This document shows positions 1 through 12,933 of a stretch of DNA of 64,000 bases, piece after piece. This stretch comes from Plecoglossus altivelis (lineage: Eukaryota > Chordata > Actinopteri > Osmeriformes > Plecoglossidae), in contig BROE01000003.1 in NCBI GenBank assembly GCA_036571765.1, forward strand, positions 17,672,551 to 17,736,550, read 5' to 3'. The notes beneath the pieces are model-generated. The model saw nothing but the letters and a program-made list of their open reading frames with translations. It had not been told where the DNA came from and ran no database searches. The translations under genes were made by a program, and so were the position numbers. Positions within the stretch are counted from its first letter, which is position 1. Every line of letters begins with the position of its first letter.

Positions 1-444
1 CTCCCAGTCTAAAGACAAGCTAGTGACCCAAAATCAAAACTGACCTTCCCTTAACTTCAGCTGCTGTGCTGTGTCCAGTTAAACGTCTCACCTTGCTATA
101 CTCAAGTCAACCTTAGAAACCTTTACATCAGGGGTGGCCAATCCTGGTCCTCGAGAGCCACTGTCCTGAAGGTTTTCGATGTTTCCCTTGCTCCAGCACA
201 ACTGATTCTAATGAATGGGTAGTTACCAAGCTCTGTGGAAGCCTGATAAAGGCCCTTCATTAGTGTGCTGGAGCAGGGAAACATCGAAAACCTTCAGGCC
301 AGTGGCTCTCGAAGATCAGGATTGGCTGCCCCTGCTTTACATGAACCAAGCTTGATTCTATGAGAAATCTGTTCTAGGTTGCTTAGCTCGCAGCACCATT
401 CGGTAACAGCTGGCCGTTAATCATCCTGGGTCTTTCTTTTACAG
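1..444. other. ano3 intron sequence at left edge
   Basis: No coding exon is visible before the acceptor at 441-444. The stretch holds a palindromic MITE (129-334); the rest shows nothing recognisable. Confidence 0.6.
129..334. mobile_element. Palindromic hAT-type MITE, copy 1
   Basis: A 206-bp element that folds back on itself. It begins CAGGGGTGGCCAATCCTGG and ends with the imperfect inverted copy, and it is flanked by an exact 8-bp duplication CTTTACAT (121-128 and 335-342). CAGGG-type ends and 8-bp target duplications are characteristic of hAT transposons. It is too short to code, so it is non-autonomous. It lies in an ano3 intron. Confidence 0.85.
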
Positions 445-3400
445 AAACAATCAAGGACCACTATGTGGAAGAGTCGGAGACTAGTTCCTGTAAGACAAGG
501 GCAGACGAGTCGTTTATAATACAGAAACCTGTCATCCGAGCAAAGCTAGAGGCCCGCGCTGATTCGGTTCAGGTAGCACATTCCCACACCCGTCAAACAA
601 AATGACCCCCTTATTTTTACCCGTCTTGAAATTACTGCCATTAAACACAATGCTATTGCAGACATGAAGAGGTCACAAATTAAACAGTCTTTCCTGAAAA
701 TCTAGATCTGTTTGAAATCCATTTACTGATATGAAATCTCAAATGAAGAAACCTTGAAGCTATAAAAAACAAACAGTTGTTTTTGTTTTTGAAATGTTTC
801 TCTGCAGAGTAAATACAAACAAGCAAACTCATCAGGGCTTGTTTTCCGGGATGGAAAGAAACGCATCGATTACATCCTGGTCTACAAGAAGTCCAGTCCT
901 CAAGTGGAAAAGAGATGCACATTTGAGAGGAACCTCCGTGCTGAAGGGTTGATGCTAGAAAAGGAGGTATGATCAACTGAAATAGATTCTCTGGTTGAAA
1001 GGAATGTACCGGAAACGCTCTCCACAAAGCACTTCCTACCCGACTTGCTGTACTCTTTGATGGGAGGAGAAAAACCTGCTATGGAAATCCTGCATTTCCT
1101 TGTACATCTTTTTGTCAACTATCAGACACACTGGTTGCGCGAGTTTGTAATCACAAACTCCACAAGCTGTAGCCATTTGTTTCTCTGTGGGAAGAGAAAG
1201 CAAACTGGTCTATAGACTTTAGATGTTGGCTTGAGATAACCTGGTACCTCTTCTTGCTTTTGATAGCCCTCTCTGACCAACAATGACATCATGTTTGTCA
1301 AGATCCACGCTCCTTGGGACACTCTCTGCAAATACGCAGAGCAGATGAACATCCGGATGCCGTTCAGGTATGTTGGTGCTCTAGCTTGTCTGCGGCGCTG
1401 ATTACCAACGAAGCTGTCAGGTCATTCTGTGAGATTTTACTCTCTTGATCTGTTTCAGAAAGAAATGTTACTTTACCGACTGGAAGAGCAAAGCTTTGAG
1501 TAGGTGAGTGGCGTTGACATCGCATTGTGAACTTCTCGGTGTTCAGCAAGAGTATTCTGTCCGATAATAAACACCTTCCATCCAGCTGAAGCTGACAATT
1601 GCATGCTGGGAGCATGGTCTGGGTGCTGAGATGGAGCCTGAAGTCTATAGGGAAAGTTAACGACAATGGATCGTCATTGTATCAACCAAGGGGACTTCCC
1701 TAGTTAAACTTTCACTTAGCTCTATCCTCCCCAAGGGAGGTTGAATTAATTCAGGATTAATCCGGTTTCGTAGAAGAATGTTGGATTTGAGCTTTTAAGC
1801 TTTATAAGTCACCCTGAAGAATTGTGTGTACAAACCAAACACTGAGAGGGGTGATAATATTGTCTACAGCAGATATTAGGATGGAGGGTTTCTGAAAGAC
1901 TTGTCTCATTCCAAACATTTACGAGTGAAATCGTCAAAAACAAAACAAAAAAGAAAACGTTATTTTAATTGAACGTTCTCATACCACGGTTCTGTTTCTG
2001 TCCGCACGCAGCAGGTTGCACCAGAGATGTCGTCAGATAAGGAGCTGGCTTCCCAAAAACCCCATGAAGTTGGACAAAGAAGCTTTGCCCGACCTTGAGG
2101 ACACTGACTGTTACACCGCCCCCTTCAGCAGAGCCCGCATGCACCAGTGAGTGACAGAAACACAAACAAACACAAAAATATGTCAATAATATCTTAGGAT
2201 TGGGTAGCTGTCCTCAACGGCTTTGGGGTTGGGGGGGAGGAGGAGGGTTCTGGCCATCTTGAATGCTGAGTTACTTTACTTTGTGAATACACAAGAGAGC
2301 CGGGAAGTGTTTGGGCTGTTGATCAGCCAGAGGACACGCCACAAAAGAATAACGACCGAATGTAAACAGTGTTCATTTCCACGGTTCTGCAGTGTTTGGA
2401 ACTTTAGCTAACGCATCTCTTAGTCTTCTGCTTCTCTCTGTTTATCCAAAGACGTGTTTATGTAGAAATCAATGTTGATTTTCCCCAGCAGTCCTAATCC
2501 CTTTTTGAAGAAGGGGGTGGGGGGGGGGAGAAGCTGTCTTTATTATTCTTGTAAACAAAGTGTGGATGCCTTTCGCCCACCAAATGAACTGTTTCATAGG
2601 TAACGAGATACTTTGAACTTGTTTCCCAGCTTCACTATCAACAACAGGCAGACATTTTTCTCCAACTCCACCAGAAGCAGGATAGTCCACCATGTTCTAC
2701 AGCGTACCAAGTACGAGGACGGGAAGTCTAAGATGGGTATGAACCTGTACTGGAGCTACCTGATTCCAGTACTTCAATACATCATTATCTATGGGGGCCA
2801 CAAAAAAAAGAAAAACACACAAAAAACGTTTGTGTACATTTTCAATAGTTTGGATTTTTTTCATTGCAATGGCTCATCTAGACTCTATATTCATTGTACA
2901 AAAAGGTACAATGGTACACATCTGATAAAAAATGTGAATGATAACATATGTTTTCATCCCATCAATGAATTCATCTAATATTTTCAGCATGGTGATGCAT
3001 GTAAATTGTGCCTTGTCTAGATCAGAGATAACACTGCTCTGCTTTTCCTGATCTGTTGAGTGAGTCAGTCAGTCAGTCATTTCTAGACGAGGTACTAATT
3101 TCTGTCACATAGCCGTTAGTTTTCTCATTTCCATTTTCCTGCTGTCTGTCCTTCTGTCTGTCTGTCTTCCCTTGTCTACGTCCCACTATGTATATCTTGT
3201 CTTGTTACTTTACTACTAGACGTACTCAGGCCGTTGCGATGGCCTGCTTGTAAATGTCAGCTGACATCTTACAGATGTAGCTCAGTAAGAGACAGAATAC
3301 TTTGTTCTTCAGATGTTCTGGTCTTGATGGCATTACTGGAATGGAGGTTTGGGAGTGGTGGTGGGAGTCCCATGTGTAAGCAGCTCATTTAAAATGTGAG

Positions 3401-6400
3401 CTGCTGTTGTCATTGGCACCGTCCAAACAATGACTGATCTTCTGCCTCTGCCTGTTATTTATTTATTTTTGTTGCATCGGCATTCAGAGAACCATCCCTC
3501 TATCTCTCTCCCCCTCTCTCTCTCCCCCTCTCTCTCTCGCTCTCTCTCTCCCTCTCTCTCTCCCCCTCTCTCTCTCCCTCCCCCCCTCTCTCTCTCTCCA
3601 AAACCCCAAACTGTCCATCGCATTAAAAGCCCTTGTCAGTCTGCAGCAGACATGTTTTGCTGATTAAGGTTTGGCCCAGAAGGGCCTGTGGGATTTCAAC
3701 AGTAATATTTTAATACTGCTGACCTCACTTATCCACGCCAACAAATGAGATCAGATCTGGCAAAGGAGTGACAAATCCGCTTCTCTAGTGCTTGTGACCT
3801 CACAGTCGACTATTCCAATCAGAGAATCACGGTGTCCCACAGCAAGACTACGTTTAGACTGCGAACGCAGTAGTAACAAACCCGCCATCAGTGGCAGCTG
3901 CATATTGTGCAGGGAAGACAAGGCTAGATACCGCCTCTTCTCCATCTGGATATTCAGGCTTTCATCCATACGTCTCTTTGCTCATCCCAACCATATGAAT
4001 ATCAAGAGTCTCATCTCTTTGTTGAGTAAGCGAACTCTAACATGGAAGTTACAGTGGAAATGCCTTCTAGTATGTATGCTCATGGCTCACCCGTCTTTGC
4101 AATGTCCCTGGTGGTTGTTGATCTCTCCATGAACAAAACGGCCCACTATCAGGTTTAGACTGCTGTGCCCTACAGTAAGGCCTCTCCCACTATGTACAGC
4201 ATGTCTGTGTATAGAGCATCGTTTCTAGTTACATCTCCTTCATTTTTCAACAGCTCCTCCTCTATGTTGTCTCTCTCTTCTTAATTATTATGGTCATCAT
4301 GACCGGATCTTGATTGCCCAGTCTCTGAACTCCTGGGAAGGTGCGTATGTATCTGTCGGTGCCACTGGGCTGTGAACCAGTTGAAACTGGACACCATTGT
4401 TGATTCATGTTCTTGTTCTCCTCAAGTAGGTCTTGATCATGGATCATTCTACTGTAGTTGTCAGTATGATATGCAGGAACAAAATAAGCACGTAATGTAT
4501 AAACACGTTTGGTTGAAATCAGCCTACTGAAGTCATTTCGACTGATAAACTTTAAAATCAAAATCTATGTTTGTGTTTACAGTGTTTGTGTGTTATGTTT
4601 GTTGTGATGTACGTTTTATTTGTCTTGAGTTCCCCACTAACTGTCTACTACATATAGTATTCACCGTTCATTTATAGAGATGTTGGTAAAAAAAACAAAA
4701 TGTTGTCCAAGTTTAAACAGTGCAGACTCCTGTAATGATACAACAATGAATCGATGCAATTAGGATTTATGCCTTGCAATTAGATGATATCTTGCACACT
4801 ATCCTGCCTTGTGGTCGTTCCACACTTCTAACCACTCTTGGCCAAACACAAGCACAAGACACAATTATCTAGAACAAGCGGCTAATCAAACTTCTGCTGT
4901 CTCAGGGGTTCCACACGATCCAATCCTCAAACTTAGACGAGCTCTGTTACATAAAGCAGCATATTATAATCACAGTTGAGGGAATGGATTTAAATAGACC
5001 TCCAGTGGGGGGGCCTCTGTCAATTATACGAACTGACGCCTCTGTCGATTTATGAATGTTGTCAAATGATAACGAGTAGGAATATTGCTGTTGGTGATGT
5101 TCTAGTAGTCTTCTGGTTTTCAGGTTGGTTTGGTTTAGTGTGTGATGGATTTGTTTCTATCAGGTATCAATCGACTGCTGGGCAATGGCACATACGAAGC
5201 TGCTTTTCCCCCGCATGAGGTACAGTTTATGAACATAACACGTGTTCAAGGTTAGGAAACTGGACTTGTGGAGTCCGTGCATCATTCACTGATGACCCTG
5301 CTGGTTTATGACCTGTGATTTTCAGGGCGGTTACAAAAGCAAACATCCAATTAAGACCCATGGAGCTCAGAACCACCGTCATCTGCTGTATGAGAGGTGG
5401 GCTCGCTGGGGGATCTGGTACAAGTACCAGCCTCTGGACCTCATAAGGTAACCAGCCGTGATCTGCAGTCCCACACCAGCTCCTCCTCTCGCTATCTCAC
5501 TGTTTTGTGCTCTCTGCTCGTTCTCTGCTCGCCAGAGAACCTTTCCCAAGAGTCACATAAGTGTCTGTTTTGACCAATGTCTGGATAAAAGTCTAATTGA
5601 AAAGTCAGCCTGTCTTGTGGGCAGGTTTTGTTGCTATAGCGATCTGTCTTTTTGTTCTTTATCCTCCTGACAGGAGGTACTTTGGAGAGAAGATAGGCCT
5701 GTATTTCGCCTGGCTGGGCTGGTACACCGGCATGCTGATTCCTGCAGCTCTGGTCGGTCTCTTTGTCTTCCTCTATGGCCTCTTCACCATGGATACCAGC
5801 CAAGTCAGGTCAGGTCAGACACCCCAGAGCAGGGACTCACGTACAGACCCCTAGAATCCCCCACGATCCACACCATTACTCCTACGTATTTTTTTGGGCG
5901 CCTTGTCCAAAGTGTTGCCATTTGATTGGCTGTCTCGTAACCGTGGAGTTACGTCTTCCATGTTCTCCTGGGTTCTGTTTTTTTCAGTAAGGAGATCTGT
6001 GAGGACAACATCACGATCATGTGCCCCATGTGTGAGGAGAACTGCCCTCCGTGGAGACTGAACGATAGTTGTGTCTATGCAAAGGTCAGTTCATTCATCG
6101 CTACATGAACTTCATTTCAGAGTGCAGTGCTAATTACTTTTAGGTCAATGATAGTCATTAACGGTCTGTGTAAGTTGCACAACAGCTCTGCTCTCTACAG
6201 TAGTCATTAATATTGTACAATTGAGATGGTACATCGTGTGTGTTTTGTGTTTTTTTTTCAGGTGACCTATCTTTTTGACAATGGGGGAACTGTGTTTTTC
6301 GCTATATTCATGGCTATATGGGGTAAGTGAATGCAGTCTTTTGGTTTGAAGTTATCTTTGTGCAAATAGACATGCAGGATTCTTTTCCCCACGGTGAACA

Positions 6401-6952
6401 GCTTTCAAAGAAACATTCGTAATCACCTGAGAATAAGTTGTCAATATACCATTGAACAGGCAATTAGGTGACTAATAGATCAGTATAGGAAAGCCTTGAG
6501 TTAAATCTCGACCCAATTAAACCTACATATAATTAGCTGTGTGGTGAAGCGCCTTCTCTGGGTAGGGAGGCAAGCTGGCCTATGTTCCCAGCTCACATCA
6601 CACTGCAGCGTGGTGATATTCTGCTGTGGATGCTGATCCTGGTGCACCTGGTCCCAAAGCAAGTGCACGTAGCTCTCCATAGAGCCCACAGTACGATGCT
6701 GTACACGACCTGGATCTGCATGTCAAACAGATAAGATGAACGATCCTGACTGCTACAGCAGTGGTCTGGTCTGTCCTGTCTTCTGCTTGGGCTAAATGGA
6801 GGTCACGGGGAGGTCTGGTGAGCAATGGTAGTGGACCAGGGAGGGACTGAAAGGACTGACTGCCGTGAGTATGGAGTCCAGCTCTGAGATTTTTTGGGGG
6901 CAGTGTAGATGAGACTGCACCACTGCACCACTGAGTGCACTCCCGGACTGGT

Positions 6953-6988
<36 letters not shown>

Positions 6989-9900
6989 AGAGGATGAGAA
7001 ATGGAGGGTGGGGGGGAGAAAAAAAAAACGGTTAGCCCAAGGGACAGAACGCAGGCATCTGAAAAGACTGATTTACTTACCCTGCTACTTCAGACAAAAG
7101 TGGGTCGAGCTATATTAAACTTCGTCTTCAACAGCGAGCAGAGTTGAATAGACTTAAAGGGTGCTGCTTAGTTCTGTGTACTTTCTGGATGAAAACATCC
7201 ATTGGTGGGTCTCAATCTTATGTACAGCTGTGGTCGCATATGTCAGTCTGCACCAGAAACAAAGGGTACAGTACAACAGTCACTCTACATCGCTCTGAAA
7301 CACATTAGCGGGTTAAAAAAGCCATGTTTCAGGAAAATGTATTCAATCTTTGCGGTGTCGACATGATCAATACCGTGATTGATTCTTGCTTTACGTTCTT
7401 TCCCTGTGGGAATCTCCCAGCCACTGTGTTCCTGGAGTTCTGGAAGAGGAGGAGAGCTGAGCTGACATACGATTGGGACCTTATCGATTGGGAGGAAGAA
7501 GAGGTCAGTTGATCGTACGCCCTAATCGATGTACAACCGAGGGGGGGTTACAATTTCTAACTCTGCTGTGATTCACAGCTTGGTGGGTTGAAAGAGACAT
7601 ATACAGGTTGTGTTATAACAGGATGCATGGTGTTCTGTGTGTCTCAGGAGGAGTTGAGGCCCCAGTTTGAAGCCAAGTACTCCGGGGTGGAGAGAGTGAA
7701 CCCCATATCCGGCAAGGCTGAGCCCTTCCAGCCTTTCACAGACAAACTCAGCAGGCTCATGGTGTCTGTGTCTGGAATCTTCTTCATGGTAAAACCCTCT
7801 GGCCTCATGAATTATCCAACTGTCTGCCACCACGACCTGACTAGGTTCAGGATGAGCTTTTTCTCCGTGAATCTTCTTCTTAACGTTGGTCTGTCAGTGG
7901 GACTCTGGTAGCCACACAGCTCCCCCTGCTGTTGATGGTTGTGTATTTCGCAGCGTGCTGAAAACGTTTGACTCGGCCACCCACTGTATTTCCCCATTCG
8001 GTCTCGTTAGAGAGCATCGCATGAGATAGAAACCCTTAACCAACACCCTGAGATGATGTTTCAACTAGACGTTCATTAGCTCCACTGAAGATTTAAACGA
8101 CTGTCTGTTTTTCAGTCTTGTTTTATTTTGTACTCCTCCTCTTTTCTCTTCCCTGCTTCCAGATTTCCCTTGTTTTGACAGCTGTGTTTGCCGTGGTGGT
8201 TTTCCGACTCATTGCCATGGAGAAGTTTGCGTCGTTCGACTGGGAGTTTGTGAAGAAGAACTGGCAGTTTGCCACTTCTGGCACTGGCGTTTGCATCAAC
8301 TTCATGATCATCATGTCTCTGAATGTGGTGGGTGTTTTGTCTCGCCCATATTTGAGTTTCTTAACCCTCGTACTCTTCACATTCTGCACCTCCCCCTGTC
8401 CTAAGGGTTAAAAAGACCCCACCTTCAACCCTGAATGAAGGGTTCAGGTTATATACATTTTTACCCTATACCCTGTTGGGCACTGAAGTGTACAGCCATG
8501 CTGCACATGAATCGAAAGGTTTGGTTTAGTCTCAGTTCAATCAAGCACATACAATCTAAATGTCTCATGTGGGTGTGCGTGTATGCATTAAACATGGTTT
8601 GGGGTCATTCTGGCCCCCCGAAGAGAACACTAGGGTTACAAAACAAGCGCTTCTTAAAGCAGACAGAAGGGCGGTTGTCATGATCGCCAGATACGTTGTC
8701 AGACGTTAGTTTGGAGACGTTCATCATGGAGGATGTCGGTTGATGTCATTTCCTCATTCGTAGTTGATGGACGTTACGATTTTTTTCTCTCGTCAGGTTT
8801 ATGAGAAGGTGGCTTATCTGCTTACTAATTTGGGTAAGTGTTACCCACCATGCTGTATAAGATTCACCGTGACATGTCGCAGGTTTGACAGACACCCCCT
8901 CTATCACCCTGTCTTCCCCACAGAGCACCCACGCACAGAATCAGAATGGGAGAACAGTTTTGCTCTCAAGATGTTCCTCTTCCAGTTCGTCAATTTGAAC
9001 AGCTCCACATTCTACATTGCTTTTTTCCTCGGAAGGTAGGCGACTCAAACTCCAAGGTTCACATCCCCAGTAAATGTAGCTGGAGTATTTATGAGCTACA
9101 GGCTTCAGGAAATTGAATTTCCTTTGGAGTTTGGCAGTGTGTCTTCCTCTCTCCCCTGTTCAGTTTTCTAGTCTTTTCTTCCCTGACATCCTTAATGTTA
9201 TTACTTCTCTGCATAGTAGATGTAATCAGCAACTCGACATCAGGCCACTGTCTTTCTCCTCTCCCCACCCAACAGTCATTACGGTTTGAACAATTGAATT
9301 TGTAAGCTAATGTTGTCCATTTCAATACGTTCAGGTTTGCTGGCAGGCCTGGGAAATACAATAAACTATTTAACAGGTGGAGACTGGAGGAGGTGAGTAC
9401 TATTGCAAAGTCATTTAACCAGGTTTATTATTTCAATGCTGAAGGAGTTGGTGATTGCCTTCTATTTGGGCAGAGATTTTCGAATATCGAACAGTTTATT
9501 CATATATGTGATCATTGCCATGATTGCTGAATTCACACCAAATGAGAGCCATTTATCTCCCTTATAATAAATCTTATCTGCGATATTGTTCAGAATAATA
9601 TATTCAGTAAATCTCTATTGCTCATAGGAAATTGACTACTGGTTTTCCAGCATAATATTACAGCATGAATACACTTTATAGTTTTTTTTAATCAATTTTA
9701 ATCTGCTACCAGTGTCACCCCAGTGGATGTTTGATCGACTTGTGCTTGCAAATGGGAGTCATTATGGTTCTGAAGCAGATCTGGAACAACTTTATGGAGT
9801 TGGGTTATCCGTGAGTACTGATCTTCCATAAACAGTTGGCTGTTTGAATGTCTGCCTGACAAAACCGTCAGAGTTGAAAATGCGGCTTGGCTGCTAAAAT

Positions 9901-11782
9901 CTCATTTTCATGTCGGACCTGTCAATTATTTGAGTTAATGATTGACATTATTTCACGATTTTGTCATCTCTTGGCAGTTTTATGAGGTGCATACTGAGAT
10001 AGCAATTAAATAGATTTACAGTATTTTTTATTCCCACATGAAATATCTTTTCTTGTGCGGAAACTAATCAAATCCTTTTTAGTGCGCTCAGTTTAACGTT
10101 CCCGCCGTGCTTTGTTAGAGATAATTGGTTTGAGTTGACTGCCGCCGTTCTCCTGGCTGTTCAGTTTGCTGCAGAACTGGTGGTCTCGCCGGAAGATGAA
10201 GAAAGGAGGGCAGAATGTCGAGAACAAAGTCCAGCTTCCACAATGGGACAAAGACTGGAACTTGCAACCAATGAACGCCCACGGTCTCGTTGATGAATAC
10301 CTAGAAATGGGTACGCCCCTCTTTTTTTTTCTTCTTCTTCTTTTCCTCTTTTTTTCCCCAAGCCTGATCTTTTGACCTTTTCCTTGTTCGTGTGACTTGG
10401 TAAATGGAGTTGTTACAGTCGTATGTGTAACATGGATATGTGGATTGGTATCGGAGCTGCGTTCAGTCCAGTTCACACCTTCCTCAAACCCCTCTTCTTC
10501 TCTCCTCAGTTCTGCAGTTTGGCTTCACCACCATCTTCGTGGCGGCTTTCCCTTTGGCTCCTCTCCTGGCTTTACTTAACAACATCATCGAGATCCGCCT
10601 GGACGCCTACAAATTCGTCACTCAGTGGAGGAGACCTATGCCGGCCCGAGCCACAGACATAGGTCAGCTGGCGTCTCTCTGAAACCACCTGCCACTCTCC
10701 CTGAGAGAGACCAGTTTTCTAGTCTTCACACCCACCGCCTCAATCGATTTCAATCCCTCTTCACAGCGGGTGGTGTGTGTGGGCCGCTCTCTCGTTTTGC
10801 TTACTCGCGCGTCGGTTAAAGCTACCTGGAGCTTAATGTTCTGAGCAAGCTCTCTGTCTTGCTGTGCAGGCATCTGGCATGGTATACTGGAGGGCATTGG
10901 TGTGCTGGCAGTCATCACGAATGCCTTTGTCATTGCCATCACCTCCGATTACATCCCCCGATTCGTCTACGCCTTCAAATACGGGCCTTGCGTAGACAAG
11001 GGCTACCGTCATGAAAGGTACATCCGCCTCTGTTCATCCGAACAGGAAGTCGTCTTCTGTTTGTGCGTGTGTCTTAACAGAAACGTAAACCTTTTTTTTA
11101 TTTACACGTTGCAAAGGGTGTTTTCCAACTGGTTACAAAGCTCTTGTATCCTCTCAGGTGCCTACGAGGCTACATGAACAGCAGCCTGTCGGTGTTCGAT
11201 ATGGGGGAACCTAAGAACGGCAGCCAGGTGCAGAGCAGGTTCTGCAGGTACAGAGACTATCGGGCTCCTCCTTGGAGCCCAGTACCCTACGACTTCACTC
11301 TGCAGTTCTGGCATGTCCTGGCCGCCAGACTAGCCTTCATCATCGTCTTTGAGGTCAGTGGAAAGATCCCCTCCGCTCCTCCTCTCTCTTCATCCATATT
11401 TCTTATGATCTCTCTTTCAGGTAATGCATGCAGATATACTTACTCACTTTGACAGAAAGTCAGCGTAAAATTTAATATAAACCTAGTTTATTTCTTTAGT
11501 TTTTTACATCGTTGTTTGTAGTCCATCACTTCACACCAAAACTAAAATGCAGAATTGAAAGGATTATATTCATTGACAACGTTTAAATTGCGCCCTCAGC
11601 ACCTGGTGTATGGCATCAAGTCCTTCATTGCATACCTGATCCCAGACATGCCCAAGGGCCTGAGTGAGCGCATGCGTCGTGAGAAGTATCTGATGCAGGA
11701 GATGATGTACGAGGCAGAGCTGGAACACCTGCAGAAGGAGAGGAAGAAGAATGGCAAGCGTTATCACCACGAGTGGCCTTAG
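445..11782 (+). CDS. ano3: Anoctamin-3 (TMEM16C), 5' partial
   Basis: TMEM16-family membrane protein with ten membrane helices; ANO3 is known as a neuronal protein linked to lipid scrambling and potassium-channel modulation. I see 23 exons, all in phase: 445-572, 808-966, 1267-1367, 1459-1503, 2015-2146, 2630-2736, 5164-5219, 5326-5447, 5674-5808, 5988-6084, 6262-6322, 7421-7503, 7648-7788, 8163-8327, 8797-8833, 8924-9035, 9335-9392, 9713-9810, 10165-10310, 10510-10662, 10870-11017, 11158-11353, 11600-11782. They encode 886 residues; about 95 N-terminal residues of the human length (981) are missing upstream. Marks include FRDGKKRIDYILVY, YFGEKIGLYFAWLGWYTGML, NNIIEIRLDAYKF in the helix 7 region and the C-terminal HHEWP. 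ANO4 is very similar; the N-terminal match and linkage to slc5a12 and fibin decide for ano3. Confidence 0.9.
3500..3599. repeat. CT-rich simple repeat in ano3 intron
   Basis: About 100 bp of (CT)n broken by CCCC runs, inside the largest visible ano3 intron (2737-5163). I see nothing else recognisable in that 2.4-kb intron. Confidence 0.9.
6950..6977. repeat. (GT)n microsatellite
   Basis: About 14 GT units in the ano3 intron 6323-7420, followed by a GA-rich run. Confidence 0.9.
8361..8639. mobile_element. Possible piggyBac-like MITE
   Basis: The left end reads TTAACCCTCGTACTCTTC and the right end GAAGAGAACACTAGGGTTAC, so the ends are imperfect inverted repeats bordered by TTAA and TTAC. The inner flanks (a GGGGTCATTCTGGCCCC segment near the right end, an AAAGACCCC segment on the left) are partly complementary. 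TTAA targets and CCCT ends suggest piggyBac, but the element is degraded and non-coding. It lies in an ano3 intron. Confidence 0.45.
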
Positions 11783-11794
11783 CTTGACCTCCAT

Positions 11795-11876
11795 CCACAC
11801 GCACACACACACACACACTCACACACACACACACACACACACTCACCTTCTTCACACATAGGCACAGACACACCTT

Positions 11877-11918
<42 letters not shown>
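11795..11918. repeat. (CA)n microsatellite in ano3 3' UTR
   Basis: Three CA-rich blocks directly after the ano3 stop codon, interrupted by short CTTC-containing spacers. Confidence 0.9.
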
Positions 11919-11921
<3 letters not shown>

Positions 11922-12074
11922 TACATATACCCCCCTTCACAGGCGACCCACAAGCAACCCTCTTAGTATTTAAGCCTCTGGCTTCACTGGACTGAGTCTG
12001 CACACCAAAGAGGCCTGAGTCCCCCCCCCCTCCTCCTCCTCTGTCCAGAGTGTCGGTGCTTTGTCTTGGTTCTA

Positions 12075-12400
12075 AGCACCACCTTCCCCCCTCTTCTCTT
12101 TCCCCTCTTCTCACTTCCACCCTCCTCTCTCCCCCCCTCCTCACTTCTCCTGTCTTCTCTTTCCCCCCTCCTCTCTCCCGTCCTCTCTTTATTCCCTCTC
12201 CTCTCTTCCCCCCTCCTCTCTCTCTTCCACCCTCCTCTCTTCACCCCTCCCCTCTTTATTCCCCTCCTCTCTTTCTTCTCCCCTCCTCTATCTTTCCCTC
12301 CACTATCTTTCCCTCTCCTCTCTCCCCCCCTCCTCTCTCTCTTCCACCCTCCTCTCTCCCCCCCTCCTCTCTTCCCCTTCTCTCTTTATTCCCCTCCTTC
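12075..12400. repeat. Pyrimidine-rich tract in ano3 3' UTR
   Basis: About 325 bp made almost only of C and T, built on CCTCCTCTCTTC-like units. The open reading frames across it are low-complexity artefacts. It would be transcribed as a polypyrimidine RNA within the ano3 3' UTR. Confidence 0.85.
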
Positions 12401-12669
12401 AGCTTCATCCAGCAAGTTGCCCTTGGCTTTGCACCGTGTCATGGCTTAGAAGGGGGAGTCCTGTGCAATTGTAATGTTTACTATGCAGATCAAGGGCTGC
12501 ACCACATCGCCACTGCTCTCTGCTCACTCTCACAGCGTGCTCTCTCTTTCTGTCTCTCTTTCTGTCTCTCTCTCTGTCTCTGCTTTTCTCTCTCTGTGGC
12601 AGCTAGCACCATGCTGTAACAGATCGGTCTAGAACTGCTCACAACATGGCTGTTGTATGTCTCCATGGA

Positions 12670-12773
12670 CATCATAATGGTCACGGCCCGTGTGGCATCA
12701 TAATGGTCCCGGCCCGTGTGACATCATAATGGACACAGCCCGTGTGACATCATAGTGGTCACGGCCCATGTGA
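12670..12773. repeat. 26-bp tandem repeat, 4 copies
   Basis: Four head-to-tail 26-bp units beginning CATCATAATGGTC and ending GGCCCGTGTGA, with a few differences between units. It lies in the presumed ano3 3' UTR. Confidence 0.9.
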
Positions 12774-12927
12774 CAGTTCGCTAGTGTGGCACGTAGTGGT
12801 TCTTGTTGCAAAAGTGATTCTGGTGATGTGGCTACCAAAAATAATGGACAATGTTTATGCAAAATAACTGTATGTTGCCCTCAAAGCATGCTAGTTTATA
12901 TTCACATTGGTTCATTTGTCAACAGCT

Positions 12928-12933
12928 AATAAA
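12928..12933 (+). terminator. Proximal poly(A) signal, ano3
   Basis: AATAAA about 1.15 kb after the ano3 stop. Further AATAAA motifs at 15704, 15946, 15968 and 16001 could give a longer 3' UTR of about 4.2 kb. Which is used cannot be told from sequence. Confidence 0.5.

Noticed and set aside
3788..4132. 114-codon ORF in the large ano3 intron
   Set aside because: No similarity to known proteins, no splice context, and overlapping ORFs on the other strand.
445..11782. Anoctamin called as ano5 or ano6
   Set aside because: Sequence details (NNIIEIRLDAYKF, HHEWP end) and the neighbours slc5a12 and fibin fit ano3.
12050..12619. 189-codon plus-strand ORF rich in Ser, Pro and Leu
   Set aside because: It is a translation of the pyrimidine tract; other frames are equally open and there is no homology.
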